From NCBI GenBank assembly GCA_022592445.1, contig JABYQR010000040.1, forward strand, positions 124,001 through 188,000: a stretch of DNA of 64,000 nt, in the 5' to 3' direction. Shown piece by piece: positions 33,165 through 46,589 of this stretch. The DNA is from Cytidiella melzeri (Eukaryota; Basidiomycota; Agaricomycetes; Polyporales; Irpicaceae). Within the stretch, counting starts at the first letter, position 1. Each line of letters begins with the position of its first letter. The notes under the pieces are model-generated. The model searched no databases. It was not told where the DNA came from and saw nothing but the letters and a program-made list of their open reading frames with translations. A program made the position numbers and the translations under genes.

Positions 33165-33931
33165 TGTCGCGGTCGAGGATCAAATCAGCTGCCAGTAAGT
33201 TATTAGGTTTAGCAGTCATAGATAGTCTCAAGCGCCCGGAATACTTTTGTAATTTGCAAATAGCGGGTGCAGTCTTGAAAAGGAAGGTGAGTATGAATGA
33301 CAGTGACACCGTGTGGCTGGATGACAACAGTGTATCGTGCATCAGGCTCCTGAGCACGGTATGCAGTACAATGGCCACCAGCTCAAATTGAGAATTTCAT
33401 CACGGTTGTACTCAAGTATTAGCAGCGGGGCTGCAGCGAAACACGTACCTTCTTACTGCCAGCAGAAACATATTCTATTGCAGTATACACACTATTTACA
33501 AACAATAAGGCGCAATTAAAACGATTGCTTACTATGACTCCTTTGTCACGCGTGTCATAGAATACTATTGAAATCCTGGACCCCGACTTGAACTAGAGAT
33601 AATGAAGTGCTATTTGGATGCCAACACTCAGTGATGCCAACGCTTACTTAAAGTATAGTCACAATCCACGAGTACAAAGAATTCACGGGCCGTCAGAGCC
33701 GAAAGGCTGAGCTAGCTGTTGTGGTTCTTGCTGAGACTCTTTACTTTGCAGCTGATTATATAATGTGACTTGGTGCCACGGCCAAGCATCTTTAGCGCTA
33801 ACAAGGATAAGATTGAGAAAAATAATTATTTCCATAATATTCTTCGTCGTGACCATCACTAGTGGGATGTCCTCGGTGTCTCAAAGGCTACAACCATCTA
33901 GAAGGTGTCTTTCGTACTCTTGGACAGTGCT
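33165..33931. other. Divergent promoter region of TRM112 and CCH1
   Basis: About 770 bases, AT-rich towards 33500-33850. No coding feature seen. Must hold both promoters. Confidence 0.5.
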
Positions 33932-36900
33932 ATGAACCACGTCGACCATCATTCGCTCACTGGGGGATCATCATCATCTGCTATAGACTTGACTGGAACT
34001 CCTGCTGGCCTTGGCAGTTCCGTACCAACCTCCCCAGCCTTGGCACCCATAGACGGTAGGGGAAGCTTCGCGCGTCGCAGACTTAGCTGGGGTCGCATGG
34101 AGGCTACCGAAGATCCACTACGTTTTGGCTCACCAGACGAGCCGCCTAATACGAGCACACCACAACGCACGGCTACACAGCCGGGCTGGTCTATGCATGA
34201 AGACCCATTCTTTTCACCTACGGAAGAAGACGGTCCTTCCTTCACACACAACTACGGCTATCGAAGTGCAAATGGAGGGACGTATACAACCTCCCAGCCA
34301 GGTCCCTCTTCCGCGTCTTTGATCTCGTCTTCCTACCGTACTTCCGACCCTGACCTGCAGCGCGAAGATGACGAAGCACATTTGACCAGCAACATGTCAC
34401 GGCTTGGGACCCATGACGAATGGGAGCAGAATATGAACGCTGACCCAGAACGCTCCGCTGCGACTGCTCGCAGTAGGCGTACACTCCGGTATAGTGGGAC
34501 ACCTTCGCCGTTGCGCAAGACTGGGAACAGATTGATGACCATCTCACGAAACCTTCGACGCGTCTCATTACGTGTGGTGAACATGGCTGGAGCAGGTATG
34601 GATGAGCACGTCCGTCTTGCAGATGTTGAGGACGAGAAGGACGTGGGCGACGAAGATGTGAATGAGGAGGAGAAGGACTATGATGTCTTGGAGCTTGAGG
34701 ACCTCTCAAAGGTCATGCCGATACGTGGGAGGACATTGGGCTTCATGGGCCCTACGAACAAACTGCGGCTTGCTCTCTTTCGCTTTCTTGTACACAGGTG
34801 AGTCACATCGTTACGCCTTGATCAACGCGTGGTACGTTGGCCAGCTACTTCGGCTCTCGAAACTACACGCATTGACCAGGTCTCATCAGCCCTGCCTACT
34901 GACACATTTATGCTGCAGATGGACCGAGCCGATCATCCTGCTACTTATTTTGTTCAACTCTGTCGTCCTCACCGTACAAGCTGCCCGGAATATCGCACCG
35001 CCTAACGATGGCCCACCTGTGCAATATTCAGGGTTTTTTCATGGCTGGGAAGACTATGCGCTATTGAGCCTGTTCATCATCTTCACGTGGGTGACGTTGT
35101 ACAGTCAACGGTAACTGTCCTGATCTTGATCCTCAGATTGGAGATGTTCGCGCGAATAGCGGTGTGTGGTTTACTGCTGGACCCAGATGTCCCTGTGTCT
35201 TCCTTATTCAACTTTGCATTCGTGCCGCCGACGGAAAGTAAAATGCCAGCGTCGACATCAGTGCCTGGTGTGTCTCGTCAGACGTCGATGGTCCACTCGA
35301 CGTCCCAGGCTGCTGGCGTATCGCGAGGACTAACACTGACCGCCAGGTTGCGACGACTGCGGAATAACATTGCGCGACCGTTCACGCTTGCACATCATTC
35401 TCTTCCGGTGACAAGCAGCTCCACGGACGAATCCAGTACCAAGAAAGTTTCTCGTGCTCGCTCAGACACAGTACAGTCAAAGACACCCATGATGGAAAAG
35501 GCAGAAAAGATCCATTCGCATCTCCGAAATCCTTCTCAGCCGACATTCTTTTCCAGAGCACTCCGCTCAGAAAACCAAGATGTCCTATCACTCCCCTTTC
35601 GGCTGAGCGTACAAACGGCGCACACTGCTATGCAGCGAAACCTCCCGTACTTGCGCCACAGTTGGACTCGAATCGATTTCATTGCTGTCATTAGCTTTTG
35701 GATTTGTATCGCACTGGCTGTCACCGGCGTTGAACATGGCAAGTATCACATCGGGATTTTTCGTGCTCTAAGCGTCCTTCGTATAACTCGGCTACTGGCA
35801 ATTACTTCCGGTACCACGGTATGTCATAATGTTGTATGCATGTTCAGCGTTCTGGCTGACCACAGTTCATCTCTTCAGACAATCATGCGTTCGCTGAAGA
35901 CAGCACGGCCTCTCCTGGCTAGCGTTGCTTATTTTGTTTTATTCGCGATGATAATGTTTTCGTATGTTTTCACAGTGACCGTATAACGCCTTGAGGCTGA
36001 ACCATCTGGTAGGATCATTGGCATTCAATCCTTCAAAGGTTCCTTCCGGCGTAATTGCTACCTATTACCCGTTAATGGAGAAGATGAAATAGCACTTGGA
36101 CAAAGCTGCGGAGCGTATATCGATAATGCAACACAGGTCGTCACGGGGTTTATCAATCGCTTCAATGAAACAACCAACTCCACGAAAGGGTTCGTTTGCC
36201 CTTTGGGACAGATCTGCAGGGTAAGTCATGGAACGTAAGCTATTCGAAGATATCGCTCATATGTCGTAGGAAGGATCCAGCAACCCGTTCGAAAACGTGG
36301 AAAGCTTCGATACCATCTACTACTCGGCCCTACAGGTTTTCATTGTCTCCTCAGCAAATGGAGTAAGCTACACGTTTATATATTCCAGACTCGCACTCAC
36401 CTCAGGTTCCTATAGTGGTCTCCTCTCATGTATTCGATGATGGATGCCGAGTTCTTCATTTCCTGCTTCTTCTTTATAGTCTGTGTTATCGTGCTCAACT
36501 TTTGGCTCATCAATCTGTTCGTCGCGGTCATCACGAATACGTTCTCTGCTATTCGCAAGGACACTCACAAGAGCGCTTTCGGTGCCGCTCCGTAAGTCAA
36601 ATTTTCAATTTCATTCCAACTCGCGTTTCATCGTTGCCTGTAGCATCGCACCTACTATTCAAGATGGAGAAGAAGGCTGGAAAGCTCTGGACGGCAGACG
36701 AGTCGTAAAACGTAGTAAAGTCAAGGATTTCTACGAGAGCATCCGCTGGTGTTGGGTTGCCCTTGCGTTGGCCTCGTTGGTTCTTCAAGGTACAGGGAGC
36801 GTCGACGCAAGTGACACCCAACTGGAGATCATTGACAAAGGTGAAATGATCTTGACGGTAGTCTTCGACATTGAGATCATAATCAGGCTGGTAGCCTATC

Positions 36901-39900
36901 TACCCGATTGGCGTGCGTTCGCTGCTCGAGGCCAGAACTGGCTCGACTTCATACTCGCCGTGGGGTCGACCGTCATACAGATTCCTGCCGTGCACAACTC
37001 CAGTGTGTATCCTTGGCTGACGATCTTCCAATTGACGAGGTTCTACCGGGTCATCTTGGAGATTCCCCGCATGAAGCCGTTACTCGTAAGTGGCACTCTG
37101 CTTCCTGCTTTACGACAGCTGATATCATGTCAGCTTGCAGTTTTCGGTAACATGTACGGTCTCGCCAATATGTCGCTGTTTCTATTCTTGATCAACTATA
37201 TCACCGCTCTCGTGGGAGTTCAATTATTGCGAGGCGATGTAGGCCAAGATTCGACAAGGTTTATCGACTGGGGGGAAATCTTCAACGCCTTTCTAGGAAT
37301 TTATCAGATTTTCTCCTCGGAGAACTGGACAAATGTTCTTTACGACGCCGCAACGTCTGAGGTCGCGTTGAGACAAACCGCCATTGTGATCTTGTTTATA
37401 GTCGGGTGGTTCTTTTTCGCCAACTGTATGTGTTTCGGGTTTGGGTTGACTTGTGGTGATGATGCTGATTCTTAGGCAGACATCGTACTACAGATGTTCA
37501 TCGCCGTGATCAACGAGAATTTTGATGTAGCAGAGGAGCACAAACGAAGCCGCCAGGCATCGCACTTCTGGGCCGCACAGCGCCCTGAAAAGGCCAGGGC
37601 AGCATGGGTACGGCGTCTCAACCCGTATCGATGGTTTGAAGCGAAGCCAAAGGCATTAGCGGTGGATCAGTTGCCTTCCAACCTAGTGTTACCTATGCAG
37701 AAGAGTTTGGTTCAGGACTACACCTTCAGGAAAGAAGTGCTTCGCAATATTCAGGTACGTCCAATCTTCGTGCGAATTGTTTAGTGATTATTCACTGGTA
37801 ACAGGATCCCTCACGAAGAGGTAACGGCGCGCAGCATGTGTCTAAGAAGTCTATCTCTGTGCTTCAGACCTTGTTCACCGGGAAGAAAATGTCTCTCGAC
37901 GTTCCTTTAGCCACCATCAGGGGTGGCAAACGCGAATCTACTATTGTACAAGAGGGTATTGATGAAGAAACCGAACGCCACCTGTGAGTCCACTATATTC
38001 CGATTCCTCCCGGTTGCTGAATATGTAGTAGCGAGGTTCTCGCGGCATTGAATAACGAGACTGCCAATGTTGAAGACGTCAACGACATCCTTTACGAGCG
38101 CCGTGCTCAGAAGGCTGATTTCATCAGGGATCATCCGACGTACGATAGAACGTTCTGGACCTTCTCCCAGAAGAATCCATTGCGGCGCATCTGTCAGAAA
38201 CTGGTCGCACCAGCGAACGGCGAGCGGATATTTGGCGCCCCTCCTTCCCCTATTGCTCATCCAGTCTTTCAACTGGTCTTACTTGTCACCGTCATCAGTG
38301 GCATTGTTGTTGAATGGATCGCTACGCCTCTCTATCGCCGTAATTACTATCAAGCTCATGGACACATTCGGGGTTCATGGTTTGACATCGCGGAGGCTGT
38401 ATTCGGTAGTATGCTTTTCTTGGAGTTTCTCATCAAGATAATTGCGGACGGATTTCTGTTCACCCCAAACGCCTACGTCCGTGGCATCTGGAATATCTTG
38501 GACTTCATGATCATGATCGGCGTTGTGGTCAATCTGACCACCGGACTCATCTTCATCGGTGGCCTCAGCCGGTTAACTCGCTCCTTGAAGGCATTGCGTG
38601 CACTCCGACTAATCACTCTCATCGACAACATGCGCTCTACCTTTGAATCATTGATCATCTTTGGAGCTGCACGAATTTTCGATGCCGCATTGTTGGCTAT
38701 CCTCTACATGATCCCCTACGCAATTTGGGGTAGAAACATCTTCTCCGGCTTGATGAACGAATGCAACGATAGCTCGGTGTCAGGTCTCAACACTTGCGTC
38801 AACGAGTACAGCAATAACGTCGTCGGGAATTCATTCTCCTATCTCGTCCCACGGGTTTGGAATAACCCATCACCGTCTACGACATTCTCCTTCGACTCAT
38901 TTCGTGCCTCACTTCTCATCCTGTTTGAGATCGTGTCCCTAGAAGGTTGGATCGACGTCATGTCTGTGGCGGTCAGCATTACCGGTCGAGACCAACAGCC
39001 ACAACAGAACGTTTCGCAGGCGAACGCAATATTCTTCGTTATTTATAATTTGCTCGGCGGTGTAGTCATCTTAACGCTTTTTATCAGGTATCGTGCACTT
39101 CGCTATTGTATGTCCACCTGATTCCAACTAAGTCGTCGTCCAGTATTATCATAGGCAATTTCACATCAAGAACAGGCAGCGCACTACTGACACAGCCTCA
39201 ACGCGAGTGGATTGACCTCCAGAAATTAATCATGAGGCAGCGTCCTTCGAAGCGGCCCAAAACTAGACCAGTGTGGCCGTTCCGAGCTTGGTGCTATGAC
39301 CGCGCTGTCCATAAACATGGTTGGTGGCATAGAACGATGACTGCCTTGTTCATCCTGCATGTCGTTGCTCTCATGTAAGCATCGTCACTAGCACAACACG
39401 TGGGCTGATACTCACGTTTTCATAGGACTCAGACCTTCGCGCCGCAGGATTTCCTTGATGAACTGCGTGGTATGCAGCTTTCACTCCCTGCAGAATCATC
39501 AGCTAATACCATCCTTTAGACGACTTCTTCCTCGGCCTTATCGTTATCTATATCGTCGACATTCTCGTCCGTCTATACGGACTGGGCTGGGGCAGCTACA
39601 GTGCTAACGGCTGGAACCTTTTCGACATCGTTGTCGCCGGTGGCAGTCTGATCACGAATATTGTTGTACGAGTCGACGAGAGTGGCTTTGTCGTACAACA
39701 ACTCCAAAAGCTCTTCATCACCTGCATTGCATTCAAGCTGGTTCAGCGTACGAACAGCCTGAACAAGCTCTTCAAGACAGCAGTGTAAGCCCTTCTGCTC
39801 TTTTGTCACCTTCAGAGACGTTCCTCATTATTGCCATAGTGCTAGCTTACCCTCCATTTTGAGTCTCTTGAGCTTGTGGCTGGTCATGTTCCTGTTCTTC

Positions 39901-41640
39901 AGCATCCTCTTCGTAGAGGTTTTTAGCATGACGAAATGGTACTCAGCGGAGAGTCATAATCAGAACTACTCAAGCATGCCAAAAGCTCTGGTTATGCTGG
40001 CCTTCATGACAACTGGGTATGACTTATACTACATATAGCGGCTTACGTACTGATATTGGAATCGTAGAGAAGGATGGAATCAATACATGCATGACTTGCA
40101 AGTCTTGAATTATAGCTCATCTCTGTTCTTGTGGCGCTAACTTTTTCTCGTACGCAGTGCTATCGAGTATCCTCGTTGTACCAACTCTGTCGATCCCCTG
40201 TTTGAGTCAGATTGTGGTAGCGTTGGCTGGTCCTTCACTCTGTTCATCGCTTGGAATCTACTCAGCATGGTAAGCTCACGAAACTTTGAACAACACCACG
40301 ATGACTGACAAAGCACCTGTAGTATATCTTCGCAAACCTCTTCATTGGTATGTGTCACTCTTCTGTGTTGGTGTTGCGGATAAAACTCATCCCATCAAGG
40401 TGTCGTGGTCGAGAGTTTCTACTACGTTTTCCAAATGACCGGCGGTGCCAAGGAGATTACCCGAGAGGAGATGCGCGCATTCAAGAAAGTGTGGGCTGAG
40501 TTTGCCAATTCCAAAACGGGATATCTTGAGCGCACCAAATTTGTGCCGTTTTTCGGAGTGCGTGTTGCTGCAGTTTTTTCAGCCAAAGCTAACGGTTGCT
40601 GTCCTCTGAATTAGCGACTGTCGGGCATCTTTGAGGTGAGGATATATCCCATGGACTTCAGCATACCTCAGATCATGGCGAGATCCGCCGGCGATGGTAG
40701 TCCGGCCTCTTTCGCAAGCGCCAGACATCCAAGTGGACTGGATATCTACGCTCTACAAGCCAACGTCAACAGTGTGGATCGAACAGTTATGAAACGACGC
40801 AAAAATCTATACAACCGCTTGTATCATGAAGCTCGTATCTCCTATGAGCCTGGCAAGGGCATCTCATTCACTAATATGCTCCTTCTCTTGGCGCACCACA
40901 AGATCATCATTGACAACGAAGCCCTCGTGTGAGTTCTTGGAATAAGTTTTTGACAATTTGCATACTTAACCCTTGCATTCAGTTTGCAGGATCTTGTCGT
41001 CAGAACGGAAACAAATAAACTAGTCACGGACCTAGTGGACTTTGATAAGGTTCAATCTCTCCTGTTAATGATTTCGCAACGACGTCGGTATTTAGCAATG
41101 CGCGAGAAAGCACGGGTGCAAAGGCAAATGGAGGACGGCACGTATAAACATATACCTTTTCATACGGTGTAAACTTATATGTTACCTCTAGGCGTCCCAG
41201 ACATTGTCGTGAGCCCGGGCGAGCCTGTGACTCCGCCTACAAGCACAAGGGACATCACTTCGCCGCTCACAGGTTACCTCGATACGCCGCGTGGACAGGG
41301 CTCCGTGCTATCTCCTGATGCAACCTTCGTGGTGGATACGCCATCTCGGTCGGGTCTTCAGCGAAGCAAGAGGATTAGTGAATTTAGCATGCTGTCGCCT
41401 CAGGAGAGTGGCATGCGTACATCGTAAGGGGGTCCAATCCTCACCCTATGAAGTACTAATACTCTTATCAGCTTCGATGTATCACAGTCACGAGAGTTCA
41501 GGGACGAAGATACCGGCGACGTGCTGTCGTCGTTGGAAAATTCTGTATGGGGAGGTAAGCACTTCGCTTTGTGAGGTCAACATGTGTATACCAATGTCAC
41601 AATAGAAATGCTTCTCGAGGCCGCGGAAGAGGAACACTAG
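33932..41640 (+). CDS. CCH1: Voltage-gated calcium channel alpha subunit Cch1
   Basis: High-affinity plasma-membrane Ca2+ channel that works with Mid1 in calcium signalling and stress survival. The ATG at 33932 gives [20 protein letters not shown]; a long disordered N-terminus (residues 1-260) follows. Four six-helix repeats come next, in exons at about 34900-36600, 36650-37780, 38020-39110 and 39130-40500. The pore loops read SSANGW, SSENWTN, SLEGWID and TGEGWNQ, so the selectivity ring is N-E-E-E. The NGW of the first loop is split by an intron after GGA at about 36371. An EF-hand-like C-terminal region ([20 protein letters not shown], 40450-40620) and an IQ-like basic helix follow, then a Ser/Pro tail ending LLEAAEEEH. 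Roughly 2,200 residues in more than 20 exons, intact. Confidence 0.94.
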
Positions 41641-41840
41641 TTCCCAGGACGCTTGTAGTCTCATTTGATGGACTTCTGTCACTCACTCGTTGTAAAGCTT
41701 ACGCTCGTATATATCTAGCATTCATAGGACTGTAGAGTACCAGTTCTTATCACCATAATTTATGCAAAAGGGACAATAGCATGGGTCATAGCTGCATGTA
41801 CTACACAGTCATGAGGTTATACATACAATGATCTGGTCAA

Positions 41841-44800
41841 TCAAGGTCTACCCCCGCGTTTCGGCTTCCAAACACCCTTGGGCACTACCTTTTGGAAGCC
41901 ATCGTCGTTCGCTGGTGTCTCCTCTTTCAGGGGAGCTCTAACTGCAGGGGAAGCCGGACGGGAAATCTGGGCTGCCGGTGCTTCAGCTTCCTTTTTCGCT
42001 GCTTCCCTGGCCCTCCAGCCTCCTGCGGCGGCGGCACCAAGGCGGTACTTTGGTACAGCGGGAACAGGGTCGCTTGGAAGCGATGCTGGCGCGCGAGGGG
42101 GGGTAGCCGGAGCTGCAGCACCAGAACGCCTCCATGCGTCTTCCTTGACAACAGTCCGAGCAGCAGGCGCAGGTACGGCTGATCGAGCGGCCGCTTGGCG
42201 TTCAATAGCGCGCTGTCTAGCATGTTCTTCAGCTTCCTCTTCACGCTGTCGTCGTAAGCGTACTTCTTCCGCGACAGCTGCACGCTCTGCCTCGCGAAGA
42301 CGACGCTCTTCCGCAATCTTCTCCTCCGCCTCGCGCTTCTTGGCCTCCTCTTCCAATCTAGCGGCCTCTGCTGCTGCTTCTTCTTCTGCGAGGCGACGTT
42401 GCTCCGCTAAACGACATAGCCGTGAATTAAGTATATGCGAAATGAGGTACAGCACTAACCTTCGAGCGCCCTGCGCTCTTCCTCCTCCTTCTCGCGTGCG
42501 ATACGTTCTTCTTCTTCTCGACGCAGTCTCTCCTCTTCACGTTCTTTTAGCACAGCGGCCCTCCTCTTGGCCTTCTCTTCCGCGATCTTTCTCTGCGAAG
42601 CCTCCTTGCGTTCAGCGAACTCGTCGCCACGTTTATTGATGACAGACTCGCGATACGCCTTCCAGTCGTCCATAATCCGTAACAACCGTTTCTTCGTGGC
42701 AAGATCCTGCTGATGCGCCAACCTCGCGGTCTCAATGCGAGATTTCTGTGCGATTTCGTGGGCGGCCTTGTCATTGGCTTGTTGAATCTCATAATCCTTG
42801 ACGAGGAGCGGCCGTTCCTCCTTGCGGTAAGCACGCTCAATGTGATCGAGGCGCTTAGTGGCCACACGAACGCGCTCAGCAAGCTCCTTCTTCTCCTTTT
42901 CGAGCTGCTCGACTTGCAGTCGCATAAGGCTGTCGGTATTGAGGTTTTCCATATCCTGCGCTATTTTGAGCAAATGGCAAACGAGAAGGTTGAGATGCTT
43001 ACGTTGATGTCTACCTTCAAGCTACCCTTCTCTTTCAAGCTTTGGGCGAGCTTCTTGGCTTCCTCGATACGAATAGTCTCCATCTCCTTCTTGTGCCGCT
43101 CGAGCTCCTTCTTGCGCACTTCCTCGAGGGCTCTACGAGCCTCCTCGTCACGCTCCTTGCGAGACGCCTCGGCACGACGACTTGCTTCCTCTTTCTCCTT
43201 TCGAGCGGACAGTTCAGCTAGCAACTCGCGACGTCTGGCCACGATAGCTCGACGAAGCTGCAACGCCTTGCGCTCAGCCTGTGCAGCAGATACTAACGCC
43301 GTGAATTTGGTCTGTTGCTCTTCTTCGGATAGAGCGGGAGTAGGGTACAGCGTGGCGATGGAATTGTGCAAGCACGACGCGAGCTCGCTGAGACGGGTTC
43401 GAACGACCTCCGACGTAGAGGGTTGTATAGCACTGACATTTGCCATGGTCGATGAGCTGGGGTCCTCAACTGCGCCAAAGGAGCTGTCGACGAACGCAAT
43501 GCTTCCAGCGGCATGGTCGACGAGGATGTTGAGCTCCCCGCGTCGTGCACATCCCATCACGTACGCTTCGACTTGCTCCGGATCGAAGACACTCGGCTTG
43601 TCTTCAGACTCTGACCGTAGTGGAGTAACTAGTTCCAGTAGATTGGAGATCTGTATTGAGGAGTAGACTTGCGCGAGTTGCGAAAGAAGTCGAGAAAGGA
43701 CCGCATGGTGCAAGAGCGGAAGATAAGGGGCGTAACTAGCATCAGATGCGAGTTCTGAAAAAAGGGGGGCCGTGGATGCACAGAGGGAAAGAGGATCAAA
43801 CGTGACCTCCAGAACGTTGTAAAGAGATCGGATCGAATCAGGGGAGAGCTTCAAAACGTTTCTAGACAGCTGTAAATGATAAAAACAGCAATGAGATCCT
43901 GTTTCACAGGCTATGTTTCAACTTACAGCGTCCTTCAGTAACCCGCGGCGCGTAGGCGTCTTCGAGAGCCCGAGGAGGGCCGTAAGGCGCGAGTTCTTGT
44001 TCTTGCCGTCCTCGACGCCGTCAAGGCCCTTCGACCCTACCGGAACAGCGAGGGCGCTGACGAGGACTTGGCCAGCCAAGCGTCGGAGCTCTTCATCAGA
44101 TTTGCCGCCGATAGCAGTGACGATGGTGTAGTATCGTCCCCAGGCGGCTGCATGGTATAACGCGTTACCACTCATAAGGAAAATCTTCGTCAGCTTCTCA
44201 TAGTAATTAGCCATCATGGCCGGTCTAGGGGCTTTCTTCGCCATTGTGAGAAGGTTGTGGACATCCTCAACAGACCTAAAGGCTTCTTGCCACAGCTCAA
44301 GCTCAACGGAGGTATTCAACTGCGCGAATCGAGTATCGAGATGGCGCTGCAGGGTTTCAGCGTCCGAGAGGTTGATAGCATGAGGTTGGTGTGCATATTT
44401 AGCCACATTTGCGAGGTGAAGACGGAGGGTTTCACACAGACGGCGGAATTCGACTTTTCGCTGGTGCTTCAGGCAAAATTTGAAAGCTTGTTGTGCGATT
44501 TGCTGCAGAACCGTAAGAAACTTGAGTTGGATGGTTCAGTTCTGACTCACCTGGTACACGCCCTCCAGACGAGCATTGTTTTTGAGCGTCTCTAATGCTG
44601 TGCGATAGCTTTCCCATAGGAACTTGAGCCAAGGAGTGACGAGAGCCCTGTCGGTCCTATCCTTATTTTGGTCGCCACTCACCGCACCTAGCAGAATACT
44701 CTCGGGTGTTTCACTCGCTTCCAAGTCGTCGACATCTACGGCCACCGCTTTATCCGCCTTTTCCTGGGCTTCCTGTACCTTGGCATCCGCGAGCTGGATG

Positions 44801-45078
44801 AACTTGCTGATCACGACTTCTATCGAGTTTACGCTAGTATTCTGCGCGATATTCTTGTATTGCATAAGACCCTCCTTTGCGGTACGGCCTTTGCGCATGT
44901 CGACGCAAAGCTCGATAAAGCGCAGCATGATCGGTTCGAGCGATGTAAGAGGAGTTGAGCGGAATCGCTTTGAGGAGAACATCTCTGTTAATGCCTGAAG
45001 AGCGGCATGCATTTGTCCAACGGAAACTAGACCTTCGGCCTGCTTGAGGACCGCCTCAGGTTTTGAGAACGGCGCCAT
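41841..45078 (-). CDS. TIF32: Translation initiation factor eIF3 subunit A
   Basis: The largest scaffold subunit of eIF3, which binds the 40S ribosome and recruits mRNA in the cytoplasm. The ATG at 45078 gives [20 protein letters not shown], then a helical N-terminus ([20 protein letters not shown]) and a PCI domain around residues 320-520. The long C-terminal coiled coil is extremely rich in Glu/Arg/Lys ([20 protein letters not shown]). A low-complexity tail ends [19 protein letters not shown], a well-conserved eIF3a finish. Introns are few: near 44410-44550, 43865-43930, 42955-43005 and 42400-42455. About 1,000 residues, normal for fungi. Stop TGA at 41841-41843. The ATG lies only 63 bases from the end of the small gene upstream on the same strand. 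Confidence 0.94.
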
Positions 45079-45141
45079 CGTGAGTTCTGAACGGTGTGCT
45101 CGTTAGCGCAAGGGTTGCGTAGTAAGCTTCTCATAATCACA

Positions 45142-45697
45142 TTAAATTTCAAGCTGGTGACCACTGGCGACGGCAATAAGGGCGCGTAGATCTTGGACAC
45201 CGTCTTTAGTCTTTTGTGCACTGTCGGCGACGATGAGCAAGGTGAGTAAAGTTTCTGGCTCGGATAGTCCCGAGATACCGGCATGAGCTCCGCTCATGAT
45301 CAGGACCACGATTTGATCTCCGATTTAAGTCTAATCCTCAGTGTCGCTCGTAAGTTACATACTCAACGTCGATAAAATGGACGCAGTCAACATGCATCTT
45401 AGTCAAAAAGCGACCCACAAGGTCGAGGTTGCCAACACTACACTTCCGACACTTAGAACACTTACCCATAAGCAGAAATAGCTGCGCGCGGATAAGCTAC
45501 AGCTCGCGTTCCCTGTCCGTTCTCGTCTGGCTCATGCAAGTATGCGAGCCTTTCTCTGTTCTCGGGATCACGTGGAGGTAAGTACTCCTGCGATTGAACT
45601 GCGAGCCAACTGGGTATTTGCAACTATTGCAATCTCAGTCGGCAATTGACACCAAGTTGAAGCGTCATAAAGGCACCGAGAAGCTCACCTTAAACAT
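45142..45697 (-). CDS. Small unidentified four-exon gene upstream of eIF3a
   Basis: Not recognised. An exon chain with good junctions can be read. ATG at 45697 plus two codons (MFK) is followed by a GTGAGC donor and a CGCAG acceptor. The next exon gives EYLPPRDPENRERLAYLHEP..AVAYPRAAISAY with donor GG|GTAAGT (about 45465). The next gives VGNLDLVGRFLTKMHVDCVH with donor GA|GTATGT. The last, after a weaker TGAG acceptor, gives DGAHAGISGLSEPETLLTLL..DLRALIAVASGHQLEI with TAA at 45142-45144. All phases agree and the result is about 125 residues of normal composition, so a real small protein is likely. No motif, signal or transmembrane helix. Its stop is 63 bases from the eIF3a ATG, which would put the eIF3a promoter inside it. 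Confidence 0.45.
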
Positions 45698-46589
45698 GAG
45701 GCCTGAGGTTTGGTCCGTAATGTGCTGGACTTAGTTCTGATCTGCTACATGTACATGCAAGGTCTGACCGGTGAGTAGTTCGTCTGCATCTACCGCATCT
45801 TCCAGGCTTCCTCATTTCAGCAGCTGTTCTTACCCGAGTTCACGACGGCGGTCCGTGTGCGCTTGGCGTTTGTCGCATATAAGCTCTTTCTAGTGCTACT
45901 GGCAGCTGGTGATTGACAGCTACTGTGTAGTGGCGCATAGCTTATTGCAAGCAACTACTTCCGCCATAATCAGACCACATCTTCAGCCTTGCACCAACTC
46001 CTTCGTCGTCAGACTCCGATGTGGTGCCAGGACCTTGATCAGAGTTAAATTCAACGGTCCGGTCGAGAAACATGCCCCGGCGTTTTTGTCCTCACCTCGC
46101 TCTCCAGTCTACTATGAAGTCATATCGAGTTCAAAGGAAGGAAGGATCAACAGGCTCTACTCAACCAACGAGTCAGGCCAGTCTTCGGGCATACTCAGAG
46201 CCGGAGCTTCGCTCACCAATGACCCCACCTTCGCTCAGTACCCGTATGGTATGATGCTGTTGCCACCATACGTGATGTAAGCGTTCCATTTCTCTTAAGC
46301 TATATTCTCCTGATGACTGTCTCCCTATGCTCAGCACATCTACACCCGTGACCGCCCGCGTAGATCAGCAACCTCCGGGAAGACATGATCAGACTGATTC
46401 TTTGTGTGGTCTCAGAGGCCAAGGCCTGAAGCTATGAGCAATAGGCTTTCTCCGAACGAAAGGTGGCGTAGCTGTATGTTCAACTGAAGCTCTGTCGTAC
46501 CACCTACTATTTCAGCGCAAGTTCGTAAATCCGCTGTTGAGCGTACATATAGGTGAGTGAATTCTTCCAGTAACCTAACATACCCCGAA
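45698..46589. other. Divergent region, possible short coding remnant
   Basis: Between the small gene (-) and the FAD gene (+). A plus-strand open frame from about 45920 to 46265 (SPVYYEVISSSKEGRINRLY, ending PYGMMLLPPYV) can be spliced at GAT|GTAAGC to a second exon ending near 46437. It has no in-frame ATG near its start and no family match that I recognise. It may be a partial gene, a remnant or chance. Confidence 0.3.

Noticed and set aside
34662..35114. Open frame running across 34801-34915 in the N-terminal part of CCH1
   Set aside because: It reads through an intron. The channel frame resumes after the CAG near 34916 with the first helix ([17 protein letters not shown]).
41878..42639. 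253-codon plus-strand frame opposite eIF3a
   Set aside because: It is the complement of the Ala/Glu/Arg-rich eIF3a C-terminus, giving an Ala/Ser/Arg low-complexity shadow.
45920..46437. Two-exon plus-strand coding unit
   Set aside because: It can be spliced at a good donor but lacks an initiating ATG and any recognised motif, so it is listed only as a possible remnant in the spacer.
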